Below, piece by piece: positions 43,407-54,334 of a stretch of DNA of 64,000 bases (position 1 is the first letter of the stretch; every line of letters begins with the position of its first letter). The position numbers and the translations under genes were made by a program. Under the pieces are notes generated by a model. The model saw only the letters and a program-made list of their open reading frames with translations, had not been told where the DNA came from and did no database searches. This DNA is from Isochrysis galbana (Eukaryota > Haptophyta > Isochrysidales > Isochrysidaceae): assembly GCA_018136815.1 (NCBI GenBank), contig CM030935.1, positions 1,732,204 to 1,796,203 of the forward strand, in the 5' to 3' direction.

Positions 43407-44261
43407 TTGAAAGCCACACAACTTTCGAGAGTGAAGGATTGGGACTTCCCACCAACTGAAGGATAGTCCCAACTCAGTCTTGAGATCCTTAGCTCCCACT
43501 ATGGCCAAGGCTGTAGACTTCGTCTTGACCGAGCTTTCGGCTCCAGCATGAACTGAGTACTTCGGCCATCGGAGGCCACCGGGTGCGTCGGGAGTTTTGT
43601 TTTTGCCCCGCAAGAGGCAAAAGCAGCCAAAACTCTCATTGGGCTTCAAAACCAAGCTTGGTCTCCACTGAAGGTCGAAAAGAACCCATGCCAAAGAGCA
43701 TTTCATCTCGTGGGAGCAAGTTCTAGGGAGCTCATCATGAGCCTCAAATCGTGTCCTCAGGTGTTTGCGGCAATTCGTAGGACAACGCCGTTTTTTGCCG
43801 GGAAGGCTTCCGCGAGTGGCAAATAACTCATTATGCTTTGAGAATGGTGTCTTGAGCCTCTAGGAGGACTCAATGAGGGCAATGAGATGAACACAGAAAC
43901 CAAATCCTAGCTCCCCATTCCTAGATTGAACCGTGTCTTCATAGTTCACAACGTCGTCCTACATTGTAGGACTCGTCCTATAAATAAAGCTGGGTACCTT
44001 TATTCGCTTATATTAGCGCCTTATATCAGTATTAGGTCTAATTTGGCAAATCACTGATATCAGCTATCAGTGGAGGGTGGACAAAACAAAACCCACCATC
44101 TCAAAAACAAAAGTGAGAGTTTTTCGAGAGAGAGGCAGGGGGGAGCGGCACGCGCCACCGCGCCACCCACGCCCTCGCAGCTCGCCATGCTGGCGCGCCG
44201 TTCCCACCTCTCCGACGAGCGACGAGGAGGATTGCGAGGGCGCCGGCGAGGGCGGGAATGT

Positions 44262-44425
44262 CGACGTATCGCCCTGGCACCATAACGGTGACCAAGGCGG
44301 CGAAGAGGAGAGAGAGCGACGCCATCGCTCGCGCTCTCTCCAGAACAGAACCGGATAAAACCCCTCTTACAACTCTCTCACACCACTATCACACGCACAT
44401 TCACGGTAACACGTAGACGTAGATA
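44262..44425 (-). repeat. Family C repeat, copy 2
   Basis: The reverse complement matches 8945-9105, including the ATG-led MASLSLLFAALVTVMVPGRY peptide. Flanking 44426-44597 is A/G-rich with AAAGCAAAA repeats. Confidence 0.7.
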
Positions 44426-44597
44426 ACTAACGTAACGGGATACGCGCAAAAAGCAAAAAGCAAAAAGGGGGGTGAGCAAGAGAGGAAGAGAGAAAAGAAG
44501 AGAGGAGGCCCGTCGCCTCTCCTCACGTGAAGTGAGAGAGAAGAGAGGAGATCTTACAAGACTTAGAAAGTAAACACAGGAGAGGGCGGAGGGGGAG

Positions 44598-44870
44598 GCC
44601 CGCACCTGTTTACAGGATAAGTCGGGGCTGAGACCGCCGCCCACTCCACAGGAGGAAGGGGGGGAATGATCACCGGGGGGAGGCGCGGGCCACCGGACCA
44701 TATCTAAGCCCTTCACCCCTATCCCCCTAGTAGTGCACGGGGGGAGTCGCCTTATGGCGGGGGGAGAAGGGCCGGGGGAGTGGGGGTGTAGAAAGTTTTC
44801 CTACGTGAGTAGAAAGTAGAGGGTCCACGGCCGCGTGTGCGGTGAGACTATTGAAAGGTTTATTTATTTA
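44598..44870 (-). mobile_element. Family A element, 5' half
   Basis: On the minus strand it begins AATAAATAAACC... inside a G repeat and follows the long copies to the CCTGTAAACAGGTGCGGG hairpin, where it stops. Middle and terminal hairpins are missing. Confidence 0.75.
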
Positions 44871-45018
44871 ATATCGAGGGGAGGGGGCAGTGCCCCCTCC
44901 CCCCGGTAGCACTCGGACACCTGGCTCGTCAGGCATGGCGGGATTCCGGGACGGAAAAGTTGTGTCCAATTAGCTAGTGGGGTTGGCTAGGTATAGGTAG
45001 TATAACATTAATTGTTTT
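44871..45018 (-). repeat. Family G repeat, copy 3
   Basis: On the minus strand it runs AATGTTATACTACC... to CTCGATATT, where the A element begins. It contains the GGACAC/GTGTCC-closed stem-loop. Confidence 0.7.
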
Positions 45019-45307
45019 TTTTTCCTCTCTCTCCCTCCCCCTCCCTCCCTCCCTCCCTCCCTGAGCGCAACTGGCTGACAACGTGGCAACGATGCGACCT
45101 ACAATGTGCTTGCCGTGGCGAGTTCGCTCCCGTAGCAGGTTAGGTACGAGGTCCTCATTTTAACTACTACTAGTAGTATTAACTACTCAATTTCGGGCTT
45201 TTCATCGGTAGATCAGAGTAGAGTATGTAAATCTCAATGCTGACGATCTGTTCTCTCTGTGAAGCGCGTGGCTGTCGGCCGTCGCTCGGCAAGCTTCTCT
45301 TCTTGTG

Positions 45308-46213
45308 ATGGCTTCCTCCGCCGCGGCTGAGGGCAAGCGCCGTGCGACCGAAGAAGGGGACGGGCCCAAGCAGCCTCAGAAGAAATACTTCCGCTCGCGC
45401 GCGCACTCCAACGTTTTCAACGCCAATGACGTCTGGTTTCCAGCCAGCCCTTGCGAGGTGCCCCTCGAGCAGTACTTCCCGAAGCTGCCGGGCAAGAAGA
45501 TCCAATTCGTCGATGTCGGCTGTGGATTCGGCTCGCTCTGCTTATCTCTTGCCCACACTTTTCCGCAAAAACTCGTCTTCGGCATTGAGATCCGGCCCAA
45601 GCTTGTGGAGTACGTCCAGCGGCGCATAGTAGCCAAGCGGCACGAGACGGCCACTGGGGAGACTGCTGCTACCTCGGCTGATGGCGCGACACACTCACCA
45701 CCGAGCTACGAGAATGTGTGGGCGATTCATAATAATGCGATGCGCTTCATGCCTAATTTCTTCGAGAAAGAGCAGCTCGAGAAGATCTTTATCTGCTTTC
45801 CTGACCCCCACTTCAAACGGAAGAACCACAGAAAACGGATCATCTCTCAGCCACTCCTTGCCGAATTCGGTTACACACTCGAGCCTGGAGGAATTTTGTA
45901 CATCATAACAGATGTCTCTGAGCTCATGGAGTGGATGGTTGGTCACTTGACAGTATCGCCTCTCTTTGATCGCTTGCCTCGTGACGCTCTTAGAGCGGAT
46001 CCCGCTGTGCCTTTGCTCATCAACACTGACGAAGGGCAGAAAGTTCAGCGCAACAACGGCAACATGTTCATCGCGGCTTTCCGGAAGCGCAAAGATCCAC
46101 TGGCGCCACGCCAAGACCCGATTCTGTTTGGAAATGAAGAGGCAGCTGCCGCAGCTTCAGATGCAGGATATACACCGAAAGAGGGCGGGGAGCTGCGGGG
46201 TATGACGTGGTAG
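45308..46213 (+). CDS. tRNA (guanine-N7-)-methyltransferase (METTL1/TrmB/Trm8)
   Basis: Single exon, 301 aa from the ATG at 45308 (a GTG lies directly before it). The SAM-binding loop VDVGCGFGS is at about 68-76, followed by GIEIRPKLVEYVQRRI. The family signature FPDPHFKRKNHRKRII is at about 160-175, and TDVSELMEWM comes later. Size and order match eukaryotic METTL1. It would methylate G46 in tRNA variable loops, normally with a WD40 partner (WDR4/Trm82) that is not in this window. An insert rich in Thr/Ala (about 117-132) is lineage-specific. Confidence 0.95.
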   Translation: MASSAAAEGKRRATEEGDGPKQPQKKYFRSRAHSNVFNANDVWFPASPCEVPLEQYFPKLPGKKIQFVDVGCGFGSLCLSLAHTFPQKLVFGIEIRPKLVEYVQRRIVAKRHETATGETAATSADGATHSPPSYENVWAIHNNAMRFMPNFFEKEQLEKIFICFPDPHFKRKNHRKRIISQPLLAEFGYTLEPGGILYIITDVSELMEWMVGHLTVSPLFDRLPRDALRADPAVPLLINTDEGQKVQRNNGNMFIAAFRKRKDPLAPRQDPILFGNEEAAAAASDAGYTPKEGGELRGMTW

Positions 46214-47480
46214 CAAGTCTTCACACGGACGGACACCCGAGTGAATGCCTTGTGCCTTTGTCTGTGTCATTCATCTACGCTTCGCGCATGGCTCTGCTCT
46301 TGGCCATTGCATCCTTCATTTATATCAAAATAAAATCAACTTTACTGTTGGTAGCTGTGGTGGTGTGGATGGAGTTGTGGGTCATAGCAGCAGATAAGCA
46401 GGCATTATACGAACAGAAGGAGTGGGGAGGGACGAGGAGGGGCCGGGAGACATCGGGCGCGAGCCTTGTGCATGGACAGGGGGCGGGGCAGCCCCTGGCG
46501 GGCCGCTCAGAGGCTCGGCACGTGAAGGGGAGCAGCACACGGAAGCATCACGGGACTGGGGTTCACAGACGTCGGACATCGGGTCGGAAGACGTGGCGGG
46601 AAAAGGGGTAAGATTGCCGGGAGAGACACGCGGGAACGCGCAAGGGAGTAAACAGGGCGGGGTGGGTAAGAAACAAGGAAGGGGTGCCTAGGGACCTTGT
46701 GGGGAAACGAGGGGGATCTCCCCTCGCGGCGTCGGGGCAGTGGCTCTCGGGCTCTCGGTCGGGGGATACCGAAATAAGGGGGGGGGGGGGGGGGGGGAGA
46801 AGGCCGCTGATGGTGGGCCTTTGGCTGATATGAATCTTCGGAGGATCCCGACGGGCGAGAGCGAGAGGGGGGAAACCGGCCCTCTCGGGCGCAGGGACGG
46901 ACTCCCCTACCCGCAACACGCAACACTCCCCCCGCTGCGAGCTGCGAGCGCCAGAACCAAAACGCAGGCGCCTCAGCGTAAAAGACGGGGACGGGGAGGG
47001 GGACGGGGACGTGAAGAAAAAACGGTCGGGGATCGGCAATCCCGCGAGCCGCCGGGCGGGAGCGAGCGCCGGAGCGACTGCCAAGGGGTCGTCTGGAGGG
47101 AGTGCGGCGGCAACGCGACGGGGGCCGTGAGGGCACAGATTAGACACGCAAGGTCGCGCGCGCGGCGAAATCATTGTGGTTGAGAAGTTTTTTTCTTGAT
47201 TTGAAGTTTTGTGCTGTCACTAGTCGAAGTTGATGAACTAGAACTAAGAAGTCCATGCCGCCCGCCCGCCCGCCCGGTACTGGGATTCGGTCGCGCTCGG
47301 TGGGGTCGCGGGTCGCGGAGGCGGAGGCGGAGGAAAGGGGAGGGGGGGGGGGGGGGGCTGAGTGAGCATTGGTGTTGCCAAGGTACTCTTCACTCTTCCA
47401 AGAAAGATTCGTAGCTTGGCGCGACTTCGGCTGCGTGCGCCCGCATTGGTCGCGGATGGTGGCGCTCGAACTAGAGGCAC
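46214..47480. other. Intergenic region without recognisable gene
   Basis: GC-rich, with long G-runs at about 46780 and 47345. Frames on both strands are Pro/Arg-rich artefacts of composition. Confidence 0.4.
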
Positions 47481-47489
47481 CCCTTCTCT

Positions 47490-47905
47490 GCGCAGGGCGG
47501 GGCGGCGGGGCAGAGGAGGAGAGGAGGCTAGGTCTAGGCCCTGGCCTCCTTTGCTCCTCTGCTCCCCTGCCTCTCCCTCGCTGGCTCTCCTCGCTCTAGG
47601 GATCCCCACGTTGCACCTGTCTGCCTGTCGACCAGCAGGGAGGAGGGATTCGCCGAGCAATTTGCTGGCCGCGGTGGGCCAGGGCCAGGGCCAGGGTGAA
47701 CGAGATTCTATCACAGAGATACGAGATAGGCGAGAGGTTGTGCTGCATTCTGCTGGACGATACTGGCCCACTGGCCCACTGGCCACTGGCCACTGGCCAC
47801 TGGCCCTGGCATGCCATAAGGCATAAGGCATAAGGCATGGCTGGGGGGGGGGGGGTCCTCCCCCACAGCAGGGGGGGGGGGCTCGTGCCCCCGCATGGGT
47901 CCAAT
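47490..47905 (+). mobile_element. Divergent family A element
   Basis: It keeps the TGCCTCTCCCTCGCTGGC and CACCTGTCTGCCTGTCGACC blocks, a CTGGCC/GGCCAG-rich part, a GGCATAA microsatellite where others have the CTCCTGGC stem, and the GGGGGGGGCTCGTGCCCCC stem. The terminal hairpin is decayed. A CCTAGGGTTTAGGGT telomere-like patch follows at 47962. Confidence 0.6.
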
Positions 47906-48057
47906 TTAATTTTCTCTCAGGGGCTCGTGGGTCATAAAGTACATGCTGTAATGCCTAGGGCCTAGGGTTTAGGGTAACAAATATTCTGAAGGAGGAATGA
48001 GAAATGAGTGACGTGGGAATATAAAATAAGTAAATAAATAATCCGGGATTAGACGAG

Positions 48058-48599
48058 ATGCTTCGTTTGGGGCTGCCCACCTCTCTCCCCAACGGAGGAA
48101 GGCGCAACACGTCACCGATGATCCGTGCTCTGCCTGCCGTCCGTCATGCGGCACCTGCAATCCGATATGCAGCCCCCGGGAGCGTCTCGGCGAGCCCAGC
48201 TCAGAGGGTGCGCATGTGTTCCTCGGGTTCTGGAGGCGGTAGTGACCGGCTGCATTCTACAGACATTGCCTTCAAGCCGACGCAGGATGGTTGGGGCTTT
48301 AGCCGCAGTTACTCAGATGGATGGGATAAAATCTTCAAGAAGAAATCGAGGGAGACAGGAGAGCCGGCTTCCAGCTCACCGGCTCAAGACGCTGCAGCAG
48401 ACAGTGCATTCAAGACGCGCATGTCCCTTCTTCAGCAGGCATTTGACGGCGATGCATTGAGCCGCACGCTTTTTGATCAGGTATTCACGCACGCCATGCG
48501 TCTCGCCGTGCCCGCCCCCGTCGATTCTGCTTGCACTGAGAGTATTCATGGACACCGCCGTAGGCGAAAGCGGAGCTTTTGGCGCGAAGGTCGGTTTGA
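48058..48599 (+). CDS. Small putative organellar protein, unknown function
   Basis: The preferred model is join(48058..48480, 48564..48599), 152 aa, with an 83-nt GT-AG intron that continues TLFDQ into AKAELLARRSV. Without splicing the frame would run to 48612 with a basic, less protein-like tail. The N-terminus is Arg/Ala/Pro-rich without acidic residues (MLRLGLPTSLPNGGRRN...), as in a mitochondrial presequence. A recognisable but unassigned core reads GWGFSRSYSDGWDKIFKKK. No domain name can be given. Confidence 0.5.
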
Positions 48600-50096
48600 G
48601 CTTATCCCTTGACGGGGCACAGTGCTTAAGGAAGATTCTCGTACATTCTCTGTCTTTGACACCTTGCTGCAAGTCAGTGGCAGCAGGACCGTGCACCAGG
48701 GCGAGCGAGGTCCGCCCTTGAGTGTAAATATTTGGAGTCCTTCACTATAGCTTTGTCGTAGACGCGTGCCCCTTGCCCTAGAGCATAGCCAGACCAATCC
48801 GCATCATTCAAGACCTTCCTTAGAAGCCGCTGTTGCTGTTGTAGATTGTAGAGCTAGTACTCGTCTAGGCCACAGACTCAGTATGGTGAAAAAAACTCTT
48901 CAAGATGCGTGCATAAGCTAGTCCCTCGCCCTTCCTCCGGACACCAAGAGACATCGCCCTTGCCCCACGAATCCCTCCTCCCTCCCTTCACTGCTTCCCC
49001 CCTCCGCAGTCCTTTTGTTTTGTTATCGGGGGGGGGTCGCATCCGCGCGATCGACCTTTTTGTTTTAGACGTCGTCCCCCCGCCCCCACTCGGACTAGCA
49101 TAAATCCCCTACCAAGCCAAGCCACCACCTCACCTGGATCGCCGCGGAAGAAAACCGGTCGCCTAGTGGCATAGGAGGAAGAGAAGAGAACCGAAACGCT
49201 AGGGGCTGGATGGAGCAACCCGCCCATGTCGTAGCGAAGCTCGTTTCCAATTTGGGAACGATTCGCGAAGGCGCATCGGCGGCTAGCGCGGCGCAATGTT
49301 AATCCGGGGAGACTGGGACGGGCTCATCGGGAGAACGGGGGAAGCCAATGTCGGGCATTGGAAGGAATTGACGGGAGAGGACACAGAACGCGGAACGGAG
49401 AGGGCGGAAGGCACGAACGAGAAAGAATAGGTAGAGGTACGGCGAGCGGCTGCCGCTTGCTAGGGACCAAAGCTGTACATGATTCAAGTCACGACTATAG
49501 TCAGACACATAGTCAAGCTCCCATGGTATGACTAGTAGTCAATAGTCAATAGTCAGAGGGCTATCTATGACTAGTAGTCAATAGTCAGAGGCTATGGCAT
49601 GACTTGACTATGCCAGTCAGGGGGCCGACTTGACTACGACTAGAGCCAGCACGACTATAGTCACTGCCACTGCGCAAGCGCGCGAGCAAAGCGCAAAGCA
49701 GAGCAGAGCGCGCTACGCGCCGCCTGTCAATCAATGCCTACGCATTGCGGGTTGCGGGTTGCGGAGCCAGATATACTAAACTGCGCAATGATCGAGCGGC
49801 TCGAGGTCAAGTATGCGCGCACGACAATACTGTATGATACTATACTAGCACAAACAATGGTATTGGATCCATCGTCCGAGACAATGCTACCATCAGTCAC
49901 TCTCGCTTTCCACACCCACACCGCTCGGGCACTCAACAGTCCCATCCCCATCATCATCATCTTCAAACATCTCAAACACGAACCTACTTTTATAAGTGGG
50001 GGTCAATGGGGGCCTCGCGCCCCACTCTCTCCATCGCGGACACCCCCCGGGGTGGGCCCGTACATTCAACCTCAGCCCCTGCCCTCTGGCAGGGGC
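48600..50096. other. Intergenic region
   Basis: It includes a cluster of TAGTCAATAGTCAGAGGCTA-type short repeats at 49500-49660, a CAT microsatellite at about 49950 and G-runs at 49027. No gene was recognised. Confidence 0.4.
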
Positions 50097-50760
50097 AACT
50101 AAGTTTATTCTTAGTTCGCCCATGGGGGGGCACGATCCCCCCCCTCTCTCCACTCCTCCCCTGCCATGGGGGAGGAACCACCCGCTCTCCTGGCACGCCT
50201 GATGGCCTGCCAGGAGCACACTGACATGCTGACCCATCCCTCTCCCCACAGGCCCGCCTGACTCGCCCGCCCTGGCCCGTCGTGGCCTGCCCATCCCTCT
50301 GACCAGCCCCTCCACCCCCTGGGCCCCCCTGATCAGGACCCCCCAGCCAGCTCCAGTCGACTGGCAGGGGCTCGAGAGCCAGCGAGGGAGCAGGCAGGAG
50401 GGGCCAGGGCCATGCCCCAGCCTCACCTGCCCCCTGAGCTGCGCTCCCAGGCCCCTGCTGGCCACCTGGGGACCTGAAGAGGGGCCGCAGGCGCGCGCCA
50501 TGGGCCCCCGCCGCAGGGAAGAGAGGAGCAAAAGGGAAGAGGGAGGGGAGGGGGGAGCGGCAGCTCTCCCCTCCGGCAGAAACGTGTCTTCTCGCCCCGT
50601 TTGGGAAAGAGAAGACGGGGGCGCCAGAACCAGGAGAGAAGGGCCGCGGCTCGCCGCGGCCACTCGCCTCGGCGAGAGAGATTAGCGCTTCTGGGCTCCC
50701 ATTCACGAGTGCCCCCCCCCCCCCCCTGCGTTGCTTTTACCCGAAAGGGGTTTTCCCCCA
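50097..50760 (-). mobile_element. Family A element (subfamily II)
   Basis: The minus-strand copy matches 37780-38442, including the GTCTTCTC/GAGAAGAC, GGCCGCGGC/GCCGCGGCC and CTCCTGGC/GCCAGGAG stems, and ends AACTAAG-AATAAA-CTTAGTT. The G block is absent. Its 5' side abuts an F terminus. Confidence 0.8.
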
Positions 50761-52737
50761 GCGGTCAAACATGCCTTTTAACTTCTAAGGGTGAAAATTC
50801 ACCAAGTCTAGATTGAGGTTTTATCACGCGATTTTTAGGGCAATTACCCTGGAAATGGGTATATTAGGCAGAATCTCATAAGAACCAACACACAGACCCA
50901 AAAACGTTTTCGCGCTCGTGCGAAATTGACGTCGACCACAAAAGTGCACCACAGGTCGCGCTGTGCGACGCGCGCCTGCGTTCCCCGGGCACGGTTACGC
51001 CCGGACAGGCAGTACAGAGCCCTGCGCGATCGCACGGCGTCGCCTGCGCCCTCCACCTCGCCCCTGCTGGCATCTGCTGCCAGCCTCTCGCCCACGTACA
51101 GTGCGCGGCTGGTCGCGAGCCGTCAAAATGACGGTGCTGCGCATGATGGGCTGGCCCATCACACGCGGCACCGCCTCAGTATGGTGGGAGGGGGTGCCTG
51201 CTGGCCTCCTGGCCGCGCAGACCCTCGCCAGAGCCGCCAGAGGCCGCGTGCGAGGCCACTGGCGAGGCCAGCGACCATCGCTGCGGCCGCCATCGCGCGC
51301 CGCCGCAGGAGAAAAAGATCAAATTGATTATAGTTTTGCCGAATTATAACTATAGTAACTCCAAGACACATATGAGCACAGTACATGACCACCAGCATGC
51401 CCAAATGCCAATGTTTCGGTAGCCAACCAGTCTTACCATATGAGACTGTCGAACCATCGAGCGAAAAGGAGGGGCTGTCCCTCGAAATTGAACGTGAGAC
51501 GCTCGAAAACACGAGGCTGTCCGTCAATTCAGCACGTCAACGCGAAAACAAAACTACTTTTTGTGCTCCATGTTGGGATGTTGTGCTAAAGAAACGGGCG
51601 GACTATTGACTGGCCCGTACTTGGCGGGCACGACCTGTGTGTCTCCGAACGTGAATGGCCTTGGAGGCCATCTGTGTGTCCAAAAATTCTAAAAGTTGGC
51701 TCGTGATGAGCGCAAAGCAGCCAGTGTCCAATCGTGATTCACGACACGATTGCCCACAGAAATCGATCGCAACCATCACGCCTGAAGCTTTCAGGCCGGT
51801 GCTTGGCTAGATTACATGTTGAATCTACTAGTAGCCAAAAGAACGGGCGGTCTAGAGCTCGAAATTCGCCCTTCTGCCCAATTTTCGAGCCCTCCGTGCG
51901 GAGAAAACTTCTCCCTTTAGACGTCAAACAAAAAGCTATCAATTCCACAGTACTGATCGGCCGCGCTGCAGGCTAGCTTTAAATCATATTCTAGATTGCT
52001 ACCAGCCCTATGATGCACGTGAAAATCCGAGGAGCCGACGAAAACATAGAGAGAACACCTGCCGCCGATGCTCTGGTTGAGCATTGGCGGCAGGTGTTCT
52101 CCCTGCCTCAAAGCGTCGAAAGACGAGTCGGGAACCTGCCGTTTGGGGCGGCAAAGGCATTGTAGGTACGGGCTCGGTCGACCTGCGCCAGAGCGGGCGC
52201 GATCGGCAGCGCACCTGTCCCGCCAGCGGCCAACAAACTTTTGTCGACCAGCGAGCAGCGTCGAGCGCCATGGCGTCCTGGTGCTCCAGCTCCTCGTCAG
52301 TCGCGAGCCAGAGCGAATCCTGCGGGGCGAGGGTCGGGACCGTCAAGGAGCATCCTTTGACGGCCGAATCGCCCGTGTGCGAGCCGTGTGTGGTGCGCAT
52401 GTGCATGCGCGGACGTCATCGCTGGGGCACCAGGGTTTGAAATTTGCTTTACAGGCAATATGGGGCGTCGGACCCCTAATTTAATAAATGTCTAGGCACC
52501 TTTTAAGTGAAAGAAACACATCTCTCAGTGGGAGCGACGTCTAGTTCGGCTCGTGTGAGCCGTCAGAGCGTGTGCAAGGGGGGGGGGTCCGACGGGACTT
52601 CGCACCGTCTTTTCGGACGAGGATTCTGAAAAGGCGGGGAGACCCTCCGAGCCGCTTTCGCCGGGGCTTTCCGCTCACGGTCAAAAATGTCGACCCCCCC
52701 CCATATTAGTACTTAAAAAGCCGTGTTTGACCGCCCT
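50761..52737. mobile_element. Candidate F element bounded by inverted F termini
   Basis: AGCGGTCAAACATGCCTTTT at 50761 faces the inverted F terminus ending at 52737 (TTTGACCGCCCTATT). This could be one 2-kb element, but target-site duplications are not evident and only short frames occur inside. The left end may simply adjoin by chance. Confidence 0.3.
52051..52101. repeat. Long near-perfect hairpin
   Basis: Arms of 23 bp (GAGAACACCTGCCGCC.ATGCTC and its complement, one mismatch) enclose a 5-base loop TGGTT. Confidence 0.9.
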
Positions 52738-52914
52738 ATTAATTAGCTCATTCCGTTTTTGATATTTATTTATTTATTATCTGAATAATTAATTGAAACG
52801 TATATTTTCATAAAAATATTATATTTTTATTTAATTGATTAAAATTATTTCTACGATCATTCCTTTTTTATTTTAACAGCATAACCTCCCTCTCTTCTCT
52901 CTGCCCCCCCCCCC

Positions 52915-53715
<801 letters not shown>

Positions 53716-54334
53716 AACATACCAAAATAGACGAGCGGTGTAAAAATAGGCGAGGGGGGGGTAAAAAAGGGGAACCTCAACTTGCACCTTCTCAACGCAT
53801 TCTACGTTTCATTGGGCTCATTGGCCACTAAAAATAGCACTAGTAAGAATCAGTTTACTGCATTGATCATTGATTATGGTAGAATAGTTGTAGGTTATCG
53901 AGCCGAAACCGGAGCGGTGTAGAGAGTCTAGAGAGTCTAGACTGCAAGACCGACAGGCTGTGACCGGAGCGGACGAAAGCAAGCAAACGGCACGCAAGCA
54001 AGCTCAGGCACGGAATTCGTAGTCCGTGTGTGCCATGTAGGAACGTCACGAAGTCTGACGACCGTCTCCACCCGACAAGGACTTCAGAAGCTTTCGCAAC
54101 TTCAGAAGACCTCAGTCGCGAAATACATTTGCGGGTTTCGATCTTTTGGGACATAGACACGTTTCAACGCTTTGTCGGTCGCGCACCCATACGTCAAGCT
54201 ACCTGATGAGATGGTTAGGGTTTGGGAGCATCCGGGGTCGTAGCGAGGATGCCGGTGCTGATACCCACAACTTGTGGATGGCCGTCTACGTTTGACGTAA
54301 AGCCTGCGCGATGCCGACAGATTTCCAATCACTC

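Larger units (their letters stand above)
42585..43980. mobile_element. Family J element split by an A insertion
   Basis: Near both ends lie foldbacks of the same word: GTCCTACGTTATAGGAC at about 42585 and GTCCTACATTGTAGGAC at about 43960. The two halves are separated by the A element at 42655-43406, whose target-site duplication lies within J. No coding sequence was seen. Real termini are unknown. Confidence 0.4.

Noticed and set aside
46507-47174. Minus-strand frames of about 205 aa downstream of METTL1
   Set aside because: Pro/Arg/Ser-rich translation of G-rich sequence; two overlapping frames look equally good, which argues against either.
51385-51609. Possible 74-aa protein (plus strand)
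   Set aside because: Plausible composition but no motif, no leader like those of other genes, and it lies inside a repeat-bounded region.
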